From the NCBI GenBank assembly GCA_027035825.1, contig JALVTX010000116.1:1-8756 (forward strand): a stretch of 8,756 bases of DNA, read 5' to 3'. A program made the position numbers and the translations under genes. Below, in pieces: positions 1 to 7,020 of the stretch. The stretch comes from Mariprofundaceae bacterium (GTDB lineage: Bacteria > Pseudomonadota > Zetaproteobacteria > Mariprofundales > Mariprofundaceae). Every line of letters starts with the position of its first letter. Position 1 is the first letter of the stretch. A model generated the notes under the pieces. The model was not told the DNA's origin. It did no database searches and saw only the letters and a list, made by a program, of their open reading frames with translations.

Positions 1-258
1 GTTGTCCCGGCAGGGTTCCAGCGCCAGCAGGATCGGATGCTCGGCGTTGGCCGCCGCATCGGGGCCGGCCACGCCGTGCGCGAGGAAGGACTCGGGATGC
101 ACCGTCCACAGCCGCTCGTCCAGCCGCGCCATGAATCCCTCGTCCGGGCACAGCACCAGCACGTGCGGCGTCAGCCGGCCGCGCCGCAGCAGGAGCCTGG
201 CGATGCCCTCCACGCGATCGGGCGCATCCAGGCGCTCAAACCATACCCTGGCATCCAT
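1..258 (-). CDS. holC: DNA polymerase III chi subunit, N-terminal part (runs off the left edge)
   Basis: This gene encodes the chi subunit of the polymerase III clamp-loader complex, which with psi links the replisome to single-strand DNA-binding protein. Only the first 86 codons are present and the frame is open to base 1; the E. coli protein is about 147 residues. The visible part reads MDARVWFERL, then a helix region and the chi-like stretch RLDERLWTVHPESFLAHGVAG (split here as RLDERLWTV and HPESFLAHGVAG, residues about 46-66), matching the family pattern of a Leu-Asp-x-x-Leu-Trp segment followed by a Glu-Ser-Phe-x-x-His motif. The ATG at 258 has a strong GGAGGAG ribosome binding site at 264-270, five bases away. 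The start lies inside the end of the PAP2 gene (23-base overlap), which suggests translational coupling. Identity rests on motif recognition and I am fairly sure of it. Confidence 0.85.
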   Translation of the reverse strand, partial: MDARVWFERLDAPDRVEGIARLLLRRGRLTPHVLVLCPDEGFMARLDERLWTVHPESFLAHGVAGPDAAANAEHPILLALEPCRDN

Positions 259-1003
259 CCCGTCTCCTCCAGCATCGCCACACGAAGAGCGCCGCCAACA
301 GCGCCATCGCCACCGCCAGCGGCCGCGCTGTGGACGGCTGGATGCGGTAGCCCAGGCCCAGCGCCCCGGCCTGAACGAGCGTGCCCATCCCCGCCACGCG
401 CGCCCACCCCGGGGATGCCGCCCACCTCGCCACGGGCCAGGCCGCCGATGCCCGCCAGACGACCAGCATCGTCGCCGCGCCCAAGAGCAGCCCCGCGGCC
501 ACGTCCAGCGGCCAGTGCACGCCGCCATAGACGCGTCCCACGGCCGCCAGCAGGTATGCCGCCGCGGCCAGCCACGCCGCCCAGGCGCGCGGCCAGGCCA
601 AGAGCACCAGGGTGAGCATCGCGCCCGAGGTGGTGGCATGGCCGGACGGAAACGAGTGCGCCGTCAGCGCCTGCCCCAGCACATGGACGTGATCCAGCAC
701 CGCCGGCGGACGCGGCGCGTCGAACAGCCGCTTCAGCGCCTGCGCCAGCAGGCCGGAAACGGCGAACGCCGCCAGCCCCGCCGCGCCCGCGCGCGGCCGC
801 GCCAGCAGCAGCACGGTGCAAACGAGCGCCGCCACCAGGCCATCGCCCAGGCCACTGAGCTGGCCGAACACGGCGTCGCCCAGCGGCGTCGGATGCCCGT
901 TGATCCAGCGGAACAGCGCATGCCCGCCCCCGGCCGGCGGCGCGACCCAGGCGGCGGATGCCCCGCTTCCTCCCCCGGCGCTGGCGACCAGGCCGACCGC
1001 CAC
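236..1003 (-). CDS. PAP2-family membrane phosphatase (phosphatidic acid or undecaprenyl-pyrophosphate phosphatase type)
   Basis: A 255-residue polytopic membrane protein with the full PAP2 phosphatase signature. Motif 1 is K91-x6-R98-P99 (KRLFDAPRP). Motif 2 is P119-S120-G121-H122 (SFPSGHATTSG). Motif 3 is R157-x5-H163-x3-D167 (GRVYGGVHWPLD). Hydrophobic segments lie at about 52-68, 74-90, 127-150, 168-184 and 228-242. The family removes phosphate from lipid phosphates or diphosphates such as phosphatidate, phosphatidylglycerol phosphate or undecaprenyl pyrophosphate; the substrate cannot be told from sequence. The GTG at 1003 is chosen because it lies four bases after the accA stop and gives a normal family length. 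It has no clear Shine-Dalgarno sequence, so coupling to accA translation is likely. The frame stays open to 1189, but a start there would overlap accA by about 180 bases. The 3' end overlaps holC. Confidence 0.87.
   Translation of the reverse strand: MAVGLVASAGGGSGASAAWVAPPAGGGHALFRWINGHPTPLGDAVFGQLSGLGDGLVAALVCTVLLLARPRAGAAGLAAFAVSGLLAQALKRLFDAPRPPAVLDHVHVLGQALTAHSFPSGHATTSGAMLTLVLLAWPRAWAAWLAAAAYLLAAVGRVYGGVHWPLDVAAGLLLGAATMLVVWRASAAWPVARWAASPGWARVAGMGTLVQAGALGLGYRIQPSTARPLAVAMALLAALFVWRCWRRRDGCQGMV
264..270 (-). promoter_or_regulatory. Ribosome binding site of holC
   Basis: The minus strand reads GGAGGAG here, five bases before the ATG at 258. It lies within the last codons of the upstream PAP2 gene and decides the holC start, since another ATG two codons further in (at 254, out of frame) is excluded. 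Confidence 0.7.
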
Positions 1004-1007
1004 CGAT

Positions 1008-1970
1008 TCAGCGTTCGTCAGCGAACACGCCCAGGCCGCGCAGGCGCTTCTGGCGGGCCGCGAGCAGATCATCGCGCGGCGTGGCCAGCAGTTCCTCCAC
1101 CGCCTTGCCCAGGGTTTCGTCCAGCCGCTCGGCCGCGCCCTCCACGTCGGCATGGGCGCCGCCCATCGGCTCGGGAATGACGCCGTCAATCAGCCCCAGC
1201 TCCAGCAGGTCCTGCGCCGTGGGCTTCAGCGCCTCGGCGGCCTGGTCAGCATACTTGCGGTCGTGCCAGAGAATCGCGGCGCAGCCCTCGGGCGAAATCA
1301 CCGAATAGGTCGTGAATTCCTGCATGTAGAGACGGTCGCCCACACCGATGGCGAGCGCGCCGCCGGAGCCGCCCTCGCCGATGACGGTGCAGATCACGGG
1401 CACGGCCAGCGCCGAGAGCTCCATCAGGTTGCGGGCGATGGCTTCGCTCTGGCCGCGTTCCTCGGCATCCACGCCCGGCCAGGCGCCGGCGGTGTCGATG
1501 AAGGTCATCACCGGCATGTCGAAGCGCTCGGCCAGCTGGAACAGGCGCAGCGCCTTGCGGTATCCCTCCGGCCGCGGCATGCCGAAATTGCGGCGGATCT
1601 TCTCCTTGGTGTCGCGCCCCTTCTGGTGGCCGACGACGACCACCGCGTGCTCGTGGAACCGCGCCACGCCGCCGACGATGGCCCCGTCGTCGGCGAAGGC
1701 GCGGTCGCCGTGCAGTTCCTGGAAATCGTCGAACAGCAGCGGCACGTAATCGAGGAAATAGGGCCGGTCGGGATGCCGCGCCAGTTGCGACCGCTGCCAG
1801 CGGTTCAAATCGCCATAGATCTGCTTGATGAGCCTGTCGCGCTTCTCGCGCAGGCGCGCCACCTCCTCGGCGATGTTGACGCCCGCATCCCCGCCCATGC
1901 CGGACAAGTCCTCGATCTTCGAGGCCAGCTCGGCGATGGGACGCTCGAACTCCAGATAGCTACGCGGCAT
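1008..1970 (-). CDS. accA: Acetyl-CoA carboxylase carboxyltransferase subunit alpha
   Basis: A 320-residue protein, almost exactly the family length (E. coli 319). With AccD it forms the cytoplasmic carboxyltransferase that moves the carboxyl group from biotinylated AccB to acetyl-CoA, giving malonyl-CoA for fatty acid synthesis. The start [15 protein letters not shown] is the typical AccA N-terminus, followed by a coiled-coil region to about residue 55. The crotonase-like core includes [11 protein letters not shown] (85-95), [12 protein letters not shown] (114-125), the [12 protein letters not shown] substrate loop (129-140), [11 protein letters not shown] (156-166) and the glycine-rich oxyanion stretch [16 protein letters not shown] (198-213). 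The ATG at 1970 is preceded by a perfect AGGAGG. The first 11 bases overlap the end of dnaE, the same arrangement of these two genes seen in many proteobacteria. Nothing is missing or odd. Confidence 0.97.
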   Translation of the reverse strand: MPRSYLEFERPIAELASKIEDLSGMGGDAGVNIAEEVARLREKRDRLIKQIYGDLNRWQRSQLARHPDRPYFLDYVPLLFDDFQELHGDRAFADDGAIVGGVARFHEHAVVVVGHQKGRDTKEKIRRNFGMPRPEGYRKALRLFQLAERFDMPVMTFIDTAGAWPGVDAEERGQSEAIARNLMELSALAVPVICTVIGEGGSGGALAIGVGDRLYMQEFTTYSVISPEGCAAILWHDRKYADQAAEALKPTAQDLLELGLIDGVIPEPMGGAHADVEGAAERLDETLGKAVEELLATPRDDLLAARQKRLRGLGVFADER

Positions 1971-4900
1971 GCTGCCTCCTTTCTTCCCGCGCCTTCGGGG
2001 CGCCCTGCTCGGGCCGCCACGGCCGGCAGCAGAGGCGCACGCCATCCATGCCGAACCAGCCCCGAAGCGTCTGCTTGACCTCCTCATTCCAGCACAGGCG
2101 CACGGACGAGGAAAGCTCGGCGATGCTGCCATCGGCCATGTGCAGGTGAAAGCGCACGCGCGCGGAGCCCGGGTGCGCCGCCGCCAGCTCGCCAAAGGCG
2201 CGCACCCGATCCGCATCCCAGGCCATGGCGCTGCTCTCGATGCGAATCACCTCCAGCTGGCGGGCAATGGCCGCCTCCAGCGGCGTCATCGCCTCGGCCA
2301 CCAGCGAAAGCTCCTCGCGCGAGCGATCCACCCGCGCCGCCACCAGCAGCGCCGCGTCGCCCTCCAGCCACTCGGCCGCGTCCCGGTAGAGATCGGAGAA
2401 ACAGACCATCTCGGCGCTGGCGTGCAGGTCCTCTACCTGCACGAAGGCCATCGCGCCGCGCCGCCCGCGGTGCACGCGCACGCCGCCCACGCCCACCGGC
2501 ACGACCACCCGCGCCCCGTCCGGCAGCTCGCGCGCCTGGGCGAGGTTCACGGTGGACAAGCCCTCCACGCGCCCGAGGTATTCCTCCAGCGGATGCCCGG
2601 TGAGGTAGAAGCCCAGCACCTCGCGCTCGCAGTTCAGGGACTCGCCCATGCCCCACGGCGGCACGTCCGGGAAGCCGTCGCGCTCGCCCTTCGGCTCCGC
2701 CACCTCGAACAGCGCCGACTGGTGCGCCTGCGCCTCGCTGCGCCGGCGCGCCGCGCGCTCCATCGCCCCGGCCAGCCCCTCCAGCGCCGCCCGCTTGTGC
2801 GGAATCAGCCCCTCCAGCGCCCCGGCCTTGATGAGCGCCTCGGCCATGCGCTTGTTGAAGGCGCGCGGCGGCATGCGCACGCACACGTCCTCGAAGGAAT
2901 CAAACGGCCCGCCCGCCTTCCGCGCCTCCACCAGCGCCCGCGCCGCCGCCTCGCCCACGCCCTTGACCGCGCCGAGGCCGAAGCGGATGCCGCGCTCGCC
3001 CTCGGGCACGAACTCCCAGTCGGAGTGGTTGACGTGCGGCGGCAGCACCTCCAGCCCCATGGCGCGGCAGTCGGCCACCAGGTTCGCCACCTTGTCGCTG
3101 TTGCCCATGTCGCAGGAGAGCGTCGCGGCCATGAACGCCTGCGGGAAATGCGCCTTCAGCCAGGCGGTCTGGTAGGCAATCAGCGCGTAGGCCGCTGAGT
3201 GCGACTTGTTGAAGCCGTAGCCGGCGAACTTCTCCATCAAGTCGAAGATGTGCTCGGCCTTGTCGGCCGGAATCTTCTTCTTCGCCGCGCCCTCCATGAA
3301 CACCTTGCGCTGCTTGGCCATCTCCTCCGGCTTCTTCTTGCCCATGGCGCGGCGCAGCATGTCCGCCTGGCCGAGCGTGTAGCCGGCGAGCACCTGCGCG
3401 ATCTGCATCACCTGCTCCTGGTAGAGAATGACGCCGTTGGTCTCCTTCAGGATGGGCTCCAGCTGCGGCAGCGGGTAGCGGATGGCCTGCTCGCCGTGCT
3501 TGCAGGCGATGTAGGTGTCCACCATGCCGGACTCCAGCGGCCCCGGCCGGTAGAGCGCCACCAGCGCGATGATGTCCTCGAAGCAGTCGGGCCGCAGGCG
3601 GGTGAGCAAATCGCGCATGCCGGAGGACTCCACCTGGAACACCGCCGCCGTCTGCCCCTGCTGCAACAGGCGGAAGGTGGCCGCGTCGTCCAGCGGAATG
3701 GCGCGGATGTCGAAGGCCGCATGCTCCGGCGCGCGGCGAATCAGCCGGCAGGCCAGGTCAATCACCGTCAGCGTCTTCAGGCCGAGGAAATCGAACTTGA
3801 TGAGCCCCACCTTCTCGACGCACTTCATGTCCCACTGCACCACCGCGCCTTCCTCGCGCGGCTCCTTGTACAGCGGCGCCGTCTCCACCAGCGGATCGCG
3901 GCCGATGACCACGCCCGCCGCGTGCTTGCCGGCGTGACGATGCCGCCCCTCCAGCCGCCCGGCAATCTCGAACAGGCGCGAGACCTCGGCATCCTCCTCG
4001 GCCATGCGCTTCAGGCGCGGCTCCGCCGCCAGCGCCTTCTCCAGCGTGATGTTCAAATCGTTGGGAATCAGCTTGGCCAGCGCGTTGACCTTGGCCAGGT
4101 CCATGCCCAGGGCGCGGCCCACGTCGCGCACCACGGCCTTGGCCTTCATCGAGCCGTAGGTGATGATCTGCGCCACCCGGTCGGCGCCGTATTTCTCGGT
4201 CACGTAGGCGATGACCTCGTCGCGGCGGTTCATGCAGAAATCCACGTCGAAGTCCGGCATCGAGACGCGCTCGGGGTTCAGGAAGCGCTCGAAGAGCAGC
4301 CCGTAGCGGATGGGATCGAGATCGGTGATGCCGAGGCAGTAGGCCACGATGGAGCCCGCGCCGGAGCCGCGCCCGGGGCCGACCGGGATGCCCCGATCCT
4401 TGGCCCAGCGGATGAAATCGGCCACGATGAGGAAATAGCCCGGAAAGCCCATCTGCTCGATGACGTCGAGCTCGAAGGCCAGCCGCTTCTCGTATTCCTC
4501 GCGTTCGGCGCCGGGGCGGCCGGCCGTGATCTCCGGCCAGCGGCGCTCCAGGCCCTGGGCTGCCTGCCGGCGCAGGTATTCCTTCAGCTCCATGCCGTCC
4601 GGCGGGCGGAAGTCCGGCAGCTGGTACTGGCCGAACTGCATGTCCACGTTGCAGCGCTGGGCGATGTGCAGGCTGTTCTCCAGCGCCTCGGGCACGTCCT
4701 CGAAGAGCTCGCGCATCTCTTCCCACGATTTCAGGTAGTGCTCCGGCGTGTAGTGGCTCTCCACCTCGCCCAGGAGCCGCCCCTCGCGGATGGCCAGCAT
4801 GGCCTCGAAGGCGCGGAAGTCCCCCCGCTCCAGGAAATGCGCGTTGTTCGTGGCCACCAGGCCAATGTCCAGTTCGTGCGCCAGCTCGATGAGCTGGCGG

Positions 4901-5469
4901 TTCAGCGTTTCCTGCCCGGCGATGCCGTGGCGTTGCAGCTCGATGAAGAAGTGGTGGTTCGGAAAAATCTCGCGCAGCTCCAGCGCCGCCTGCCGCGCCA
5001 GCTCCGGATGCCCGTGACGCAGGTGGCGCTCGATCTCGCCGTTCCAGCCGGAGGAGAGCGCGATCAGCCCCTGGCCGTATTCGCGCAGCAGCGCCTTGTC
5101 CACGCGCGGCTTGTAGTAGAAGCCCTCCAGGTAGCTGATGGACACCAGCTTCATCAGGTTCTTCCAGCCGTGCTGGTTGCGCGCCAGCAGCACCAGTTGC
5201 GGGTAGCGCGGCCCGCGCGGCCCGGCGGAGACCTTCTGCCGGTGGTCGTCGCAGAGCCAGACCTCGCAGCCCAGGATGGGTTTCACGCCCCGGCGCACGG
5301 CCTCGCCGTAGAACTCCACCGCGCCAAAGAGGTTGCCGTGGTCGGTGAGCGCAATCGCCGGCTGGCGCATCTCCACCGCCCGGTCGAGCAGCGCCGGCAC
5401 GGGCATGGTGCCCGCCAGCAGCGAGAAATCGGAATGCACGTGCAGATGGGCGAAGGGCGCGAACCGCAT
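1960..5469 (-). CDS. dnaE: DNA polymerase III alpha subunit (replicative polymerase)
   Basis: A complete 1169-residue C-family polymerase (E. coli 1160), the catalytic subunit of the replisome. The PHP domain occupies about 1-275, starting [11 protein letters not shown] and including [14 protein letters not shown] (41-54). The catalytic palm carries PDFDVDF with D406 and D408, and the third acidic residue D560 in KFDFLGL, matching E. coli D401, D403 and D555. Other conserved blocks are [10 protein letters not shown] (364-373), [10 protein letters not shown] (512-521) and [13 protein letters not shown] (750-762). A helix-hairpin-helix region lies at about 827-850 and a clamp-binding motif QSALF at 917-921, with an OB-fold and tau-binding region after about 980. 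I prefer the ATG at 5469 ([15 protein letters not shown]), which aligns with the E. coli start. An in-frame ATG at 5490 would add seven residues, but it lies in a strong hairpin. Neither start has a strong Shine-Dalgarno sequence. The stop overlaps accA. Confidence 0.97.
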   Translation of the reverse strand: MRFAPFAHLHVHSDFSLLAGTMPVPALLDRAVEMRQPAIALTDHGNLFGAVEFYGEAVRRGVKPILGCEVWLCDDHRQKVSAGPRGPRYPQLVLLARNQHGWKNLMKLVSISYLEGFYYKPRVDKALLREYGQGLIALSSGWNGEIERHLRHGHPELARQAALELREIFPNHHFFIELQRHGIAGQETLNRQLIELAHELDIGLVATNNAHFLERGDFRAFEAMLAIREGRLLGEVESHYTPEHYLKSWEEMRELFEDVPEALENSLHIAQRCNVDMQFGQYQLPDFRPPDGMELKEYLRRQAAQGLERRWPEITAGRPGAEREEYEKRLAFELDVIEQMGFPGYFLIVADFIRWAKDRGIPVGPGRGSGAGSIVAYCLGITDLDPIRYGLLFERFLNPERVSMPDFDVDFCMNRRDEVIAYVTEKYGADRVAQIITYGSMKAKAVVRDVGRALGMDLAKVNALAKLIPNDLNITLEKALAAEPRLKRMAEEDAEVSRLFEIAGRLEGRHRHAGKHAAGVVIGRDPLVETAPLYKEPREEGAVVQWDMKCVEKVGLIKFDFLGLKTLTVIDLACRLIRRAPEHAAFDIRAIPLDDAATFRLLQQGQTAAVFQVESSGMRDLLTRLRPDCFEDIIALVALYRPGPLESGMVDTYIACKHGEQAIRYPLPQLEPILKETNGVILYQEQVMQIAQVLAGYTLGQADMLRRAMGKKKPEEMAKQRKVFMEGAAKKKIPADKAEHIFDLMEKFAGYGFNKSHSAAYALIAYQTAWLKAHFPQAFMAATLSCDMGNSDKVANLVADCRAMGLEVLPPHVNHSDWEFVPEGERGIRFGLGAVKGVGEAAARALVEARKAGGPFDSFEDVCVRMPPRAFNKRMAEALIKAGALEGLIPHKRAALEGLAGAMERAARRRSEAQAHQSALFEVAEPKGERDGFPDVPPWGMGESLNCEREVLGFYLTGHPLEEYLGRVEGLSTVNLAQARELPDGARVVVPVGVGGVRVHRGRRGAMAFVQVEDLHASAEMVCFSDLYRDAAEWLEGDAALLVAARVDRSREELSLVAEAMTPLEAAIARQLEVIRIESSAMAWDADRVRAFGELAAAHPGSARVRFHLHMADGSIAELSSSVRLCWNEEVKQTLRGWFGMDGVRLCCRPWRPEQGAPKAREERRQHAA
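1975..1980 (-). promoter_or_regulatory. Ribosome binding site of accA inside the end of dnaE
   Basis: A perfect AGGAGG on the minus strand, four bases before the accA ATG at 1970. It lies wholly within the last codons of dnaE (encoding part of ERRQHAA), so ribosomes finishing dnaE pass over it and the two genes are probably translationally coupled. Confidence 0.8.
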
Positions 5470-5486
5470 GCCCCCAAGCCTACCCC

Positions 5487-5526
5487 CCATCGCCCCCGAT
5501 GCCCAAGGGCATTTACGGGGGAATGG
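5487..5526 (-). repeat. GC-rich inverted repeat just upstream of dnaE, possible degenerate attC
   Basis: On the plus strand the pairing blocks are CCAT, CCCCCG and ATGCCC, then a two-base loop, then GGGCAT, CGGGGG and ATGG, giving 16 base pairs interrupted by CG opposite A and by an unpaired TTA. It covers the alternative dnaE ATG at 5490. There is no T-run, so it is not a standard terminator. In the polarity of the neighbouring attC sites the unpaired bases fall on the same arm as in those sites. It is preceded by CCTTAAC (5526-5532), which resembles a core site, but the outer core expected near 5476-5482 reads GTAGGC rather than GTTAGGC. It could equally be a dnaE leader structure. Confidence 0.45.
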
Positions 5527-5538
5527 TTAAGGGCGTGC

Positions 5539-5613
5539 TCTTAACGTCTCGCGTAACCGGCTGGCAATGGAGCGTAGCGGAATTGCCAGTCCGAGTTGAC
5601 GCGATTGTTATAC
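5539..5613 (-). other. Integron attC recombination site of cassette B
   Basis: This is a 75-bp imperfect palindrome directly after the stop codon of the cassette B gene (one base between). Read on the minus strand it begins with the core GTATAAC, has inner arms containing CTGGCAAT and ATTGCCAG around a 13-base central spacer, and ends with the core GTTAAGA. The outer arm CGCGTCAACTCGGA pairs with CCGGTTACGCG only if extra bases are left out, and all of these lie on the left arm. That includes a C and an A, which become the extrahelical G and T of the folded bottom strand that integron integrases recognise. It is about 92% identical to the second site at 6522-6596 over the inner 61 bases. The closing core deviates from GTTRRRY only at its last base. 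Confidence 0.85.
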
Positions 5614-5614
5614 A

Positions 5615-6502
5615 TTACTTCCAATTAAGACCTTCTAAATCTGGATGAGAACCAACAAGCTTTTCCAAAGATTTTTTTAGCTTAATTGGAAGATCAATAT
5701 TTTCACTACTAACCCTATTATTTAGAAACCTTGCTGTTGACATTAATATCCAATTCGTAAAATCCTTGGATTCCATTTCTAACAGATTTCGAATGGCAAC
5801 CCCCAAGCCATCCTTGCTTGGATCTATCACCTCACCTACTACAGCCGTATAACCATATATTTCTAATTTGGCTTTATCACTTTGGGTTACTTTTCCCTGG
5901 TTATGCGAAAGCGTATGGCGTATTTGGAAAATGCATTGTAGTGCGAGCACCAATTTTCGCATTGATGAATTTATATTGTTTGGATGGTACCGTTTCGCAT
6001 CAACTAACATTGCTGATGTTTTATCTACCTGTTCAAGATCATGATAAAGCTGATGCTCAAGTATAAGGGACGGGAAAGACGTTTTACCCTGGTTTATCCA
6101 TAGCACCTTTGCGTCAACATGCCCCTTAATGCTGCTTGGAGGAATAAATCTTCGAAGTGCGCATGCCAAATTAACAAAAGTAGTTTTATAGAACACCTCG
6201 AAGGCATTTATCGTTTCTAACAATGTAATTTGCTCTGAATACCACCTATACTTCCTATACGTTCCATCTTTAGGCCCGGGGCCACCTGGATTCAACTGTG
6301 CTTTAGTTTGAATCAATTGTTCATGCCTGGAATCAATCCACTTCAAGTAATTTCTTTGATGACGAAGAGTAGCTTTGAATTGTTCAACCGGTGTCAGTGT
6401 CGTTGCCCTAGAAAGATGGGTGATTGACACTGTTCCTGTTGTAGCCACGTCACGCCTATCAGGGAACGGGACGATGTTTTTTGCACCTTTCACTCGTGGC
6501 AC
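5615..6502 (-). CDS. Cassette-encoded protein of unknown function, possible HEPN-type
   Basis: A 295-residue soluble protein with no signal peptide or membrane segment, which I do not recognise as a named family. The middle is strongly helical: about 84-118 (YRKYRWYSEQITLLETINAF and onward, with paired Tyr/Phe residues) and 145-200. At 192-203 it has FQIRHTLSHNQG, an R195-x4-H200 motif followed by Asn. That resembles the R-x4-6-H catalytic motif of HEPN ribonuclease domains, many of which are toxins or defence effectors; this link is inference only. The N-terminal 30 residues are basic and low in structure. The GTG at 6502 is chosen because a good GGGAG lies nine bases upstream; a second GTG at 6493 is possible. 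The gene fills its cassette, ends one base before attC, and is AT-rich compared with dnaE and gatC. Confidence 0.75.
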   Translation of the reverse strand: MPRVKGAKNIVPFPDRRDVATTGTVSITHLSRATTLTPVEQFKATLRHQRNYLKWIDSRHEQLIQTKAQLNPGGPGPKDGTYRKYRWYSEQITLLETINAFEVFYKTTFVNLACALRRFIPPSSIKGHVDAKVLWINQGKTSFPSLILEHQLYHDLEQVDKTSAMLVDAKRYHPNNINSSMRKLVLALQCIFQIRHTLSHNQGKVTQSDKAKLEIYGYTAVVGEVIDPSKDGLGVAIRNLLEMESKDFTNWILMSTARFLNNRVSSENIDLPIKLKKSLEKLVGSHPDLEGLNWK

Positions 6503-6511
6503 TTACATACT

Positions 6512-6516
6512 CTCCC
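6512..6516 (-). promoter_or_regulatory. Ribosome binding site of the cassette B gene
   Basis: The minus strand reads AAGGGAGAG at 6518-6510, with GGGAG nine bases before the GTG at 6502. It supports a GTG start and lies just inside the cassette boundary, so the cassette brings its own translation signal. An ATG followed at once by a stop (ATGTAA) sits between it and the GTG. Confidence 0.6.
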
Positions 6517-6521
6517 TTGAT

Positions 6522-6596
6522 GTATAACGATTTGCGTAACCGGCTGGCAATGGAGCGCAGCGGAATTGCCAGTCCGGGTTGACGCGATTGTTATGT
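6522..6596 (-). other. Integron attC recombination site of cassette A
   Basis: A second 75-bp imperfect palindrome, seven bases after the stop of the SnoaL-like gene. On the minus strand it starts with ACATAAC and ends with GTTATAC, with inner arms containing CTGGCAAT and ATTGCCAG around a 13-base central spacer. The left arm GCGTCAACCCGGACTGG carries extra C, C and A bases relative to its partner, while the right arm has none, which sets the orientation. The plus strand shares the run from GCGTAACC to GGAGCG (24 bases) exactly with the first site. The similarity of the two sites is typical of cassettes drawn from one chromosomal integron. Confidence 0.87.
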
Positions 6597-7020
6597 TTGA
6601 TACTCATTGCAACTGTGCTCGTAACGATTCGAGATCACCTAGCACCCACAGACTAACCACCTTACCGTTTTGGAAATGGAACAGGGCGGCACCATCCCAG
6701 ACCAGCTTGTGACCTGTTGGCTTGACACCCATAAATTCTCCCTGGTGTACGCCTGAAAATTGCATTTTTGCAAATACCTTGGATTCCTCTGAGACCATCT
6801 CCTTTATTACACACCGGTAACATGACAACGCTGCATGCACCATATCAAGATACTCAATGAATCCATCATGCCCCTGTTTCTCCAAGCCTAGCGACCCTCT
6901 GAATTTGAATGATTCATGAAGAACTTCTGGTACTGCGTCTTTATTGTGCTTGTTCCAGATCACTTCATAGAACTTTCGTACTTGTTGTTTTTCATGGCTC
7001 ATGATTATTTTCAACCATAA
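6528..7020 (-). mobile_element. Integron gene cassette A
   Basis: This is a 493-bp unit running on the minus strand from the core GTTATGG (7021-7015) to the G of the attC core at 6528. Its first attC core, ACATAAC, is complementary to its own starting core at six of seven positions, the mismatch being the variable last base. It holds a single small gene in the same direction as cassette B, with little non-coding DNA. Its 5' boundary is less certain than the 3' one, because the site upstream does not look like a standard attC. Confidence 0.7.
6604..7002 (-). CDS. SnoaL-like / ester cyclase family protein (NTF2 fold)
   Basis: A 132-residue protein with the look of the SnoaL-like polyketide cyclase or ester cyclase group. 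It has an N-terminal helix QVRKFYEVIWNKHNKDAVPEVLHESFKFRG (residues 7-36, quoted in outline), then FIEYLDMVHAAL (48-59), the strands KVFAKMQFSGVHQGEFMGVKPTGHK (75-99, outline) and DGAALFHFQNGKVVSLWVLGD (103-123, outline), ending ESLRAQLQ. The pattern G-x-H-x-G-E-F-x-G-x-x-P-T-G followed by G-K-V-V-x-x-W-x-x-x-D is typical of the family. Members are small cone-shaped alpha/beta proteins, some enzymatic and most uncharacterised, so no substrate can be given. The ATG at 7002 is preferred; a TTG at 7023 would add seven residues but lies across the cassette boundary. There is no clear ribosome binding site. Composition is AT-rich. It is the first cassette after the array boundary. Confidence 0.85.
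   Translation of the reverse strand: MSHEKQQVRKFYEVIWNKHNKDAVPEVLHESFKFRGSLGLEKQGHDGFIEYLDMVHAALSCYRCVIKEMVSEESKVFAKMQFSGVHQGEFMGVKPTGHKLVWDGAALFHFQNGKVVSLWVLGDLESLRAQLQ

Larger units (their letters stand above)
5545..6527 (-). mobile_element. Integron gene cassette B
   Basis: This is a 983-bp unit delimited by cutting between G and TT in the minus-strand cores GTTATAC (6528-6522) and GTTAAGA (5545-5539). The core at the start of the cassette, GTTATAC, is the exact reverse complement of the first core of the attC at its end, GTATAAC. This is expected if the two were joined in one attC in the circular form. It carries one gene with its own ribosome binding site, and its base composition is far more AT-rich than the flanking chromosome. 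Confidence 0.8.

Noticed and set aside
2..2078. Long plus-strand open frames (2-1180, 816-2078) across holC, PAP2 and accA
   Set aside because: They are low-complexity Arg/Pro/Ala-rich translations lying antisense to three genes with clear family motifs, as expected in GC-rich DNA.
5470..5490. The upstream ATG at 5490 as the dnaE start
   Set aside because: It adds MGGRLGG before the conserved N-terminus and lies in a strong hairpin. It is possible but less likely than 5469.
3199..5544. A 781-codon open frame on the plus strand antisense to dnaE
   Set aside because: Its translation is an Arg/His/Leu/Ala-rich shadow of a GC-rich gene with no recognisable domain, while the opposite strand encodes a full-length DnaE with all catalytic motifs.
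5818..6066. An 82-codon plus-strand open frame inside cassette B
   Set aside because: It is antisense to the 295-residue cassette gene, which fills the cassette and has a ribosome binding site; the short frame has neither.
5539..6596. Reading the two palindromes as Rho-independent terminators or REP-type elements
   Set aside because: Neither has a T-run. The one-sided extra bases, the identical 75-bp length and the core sites matching the cassette ends fit attC better.
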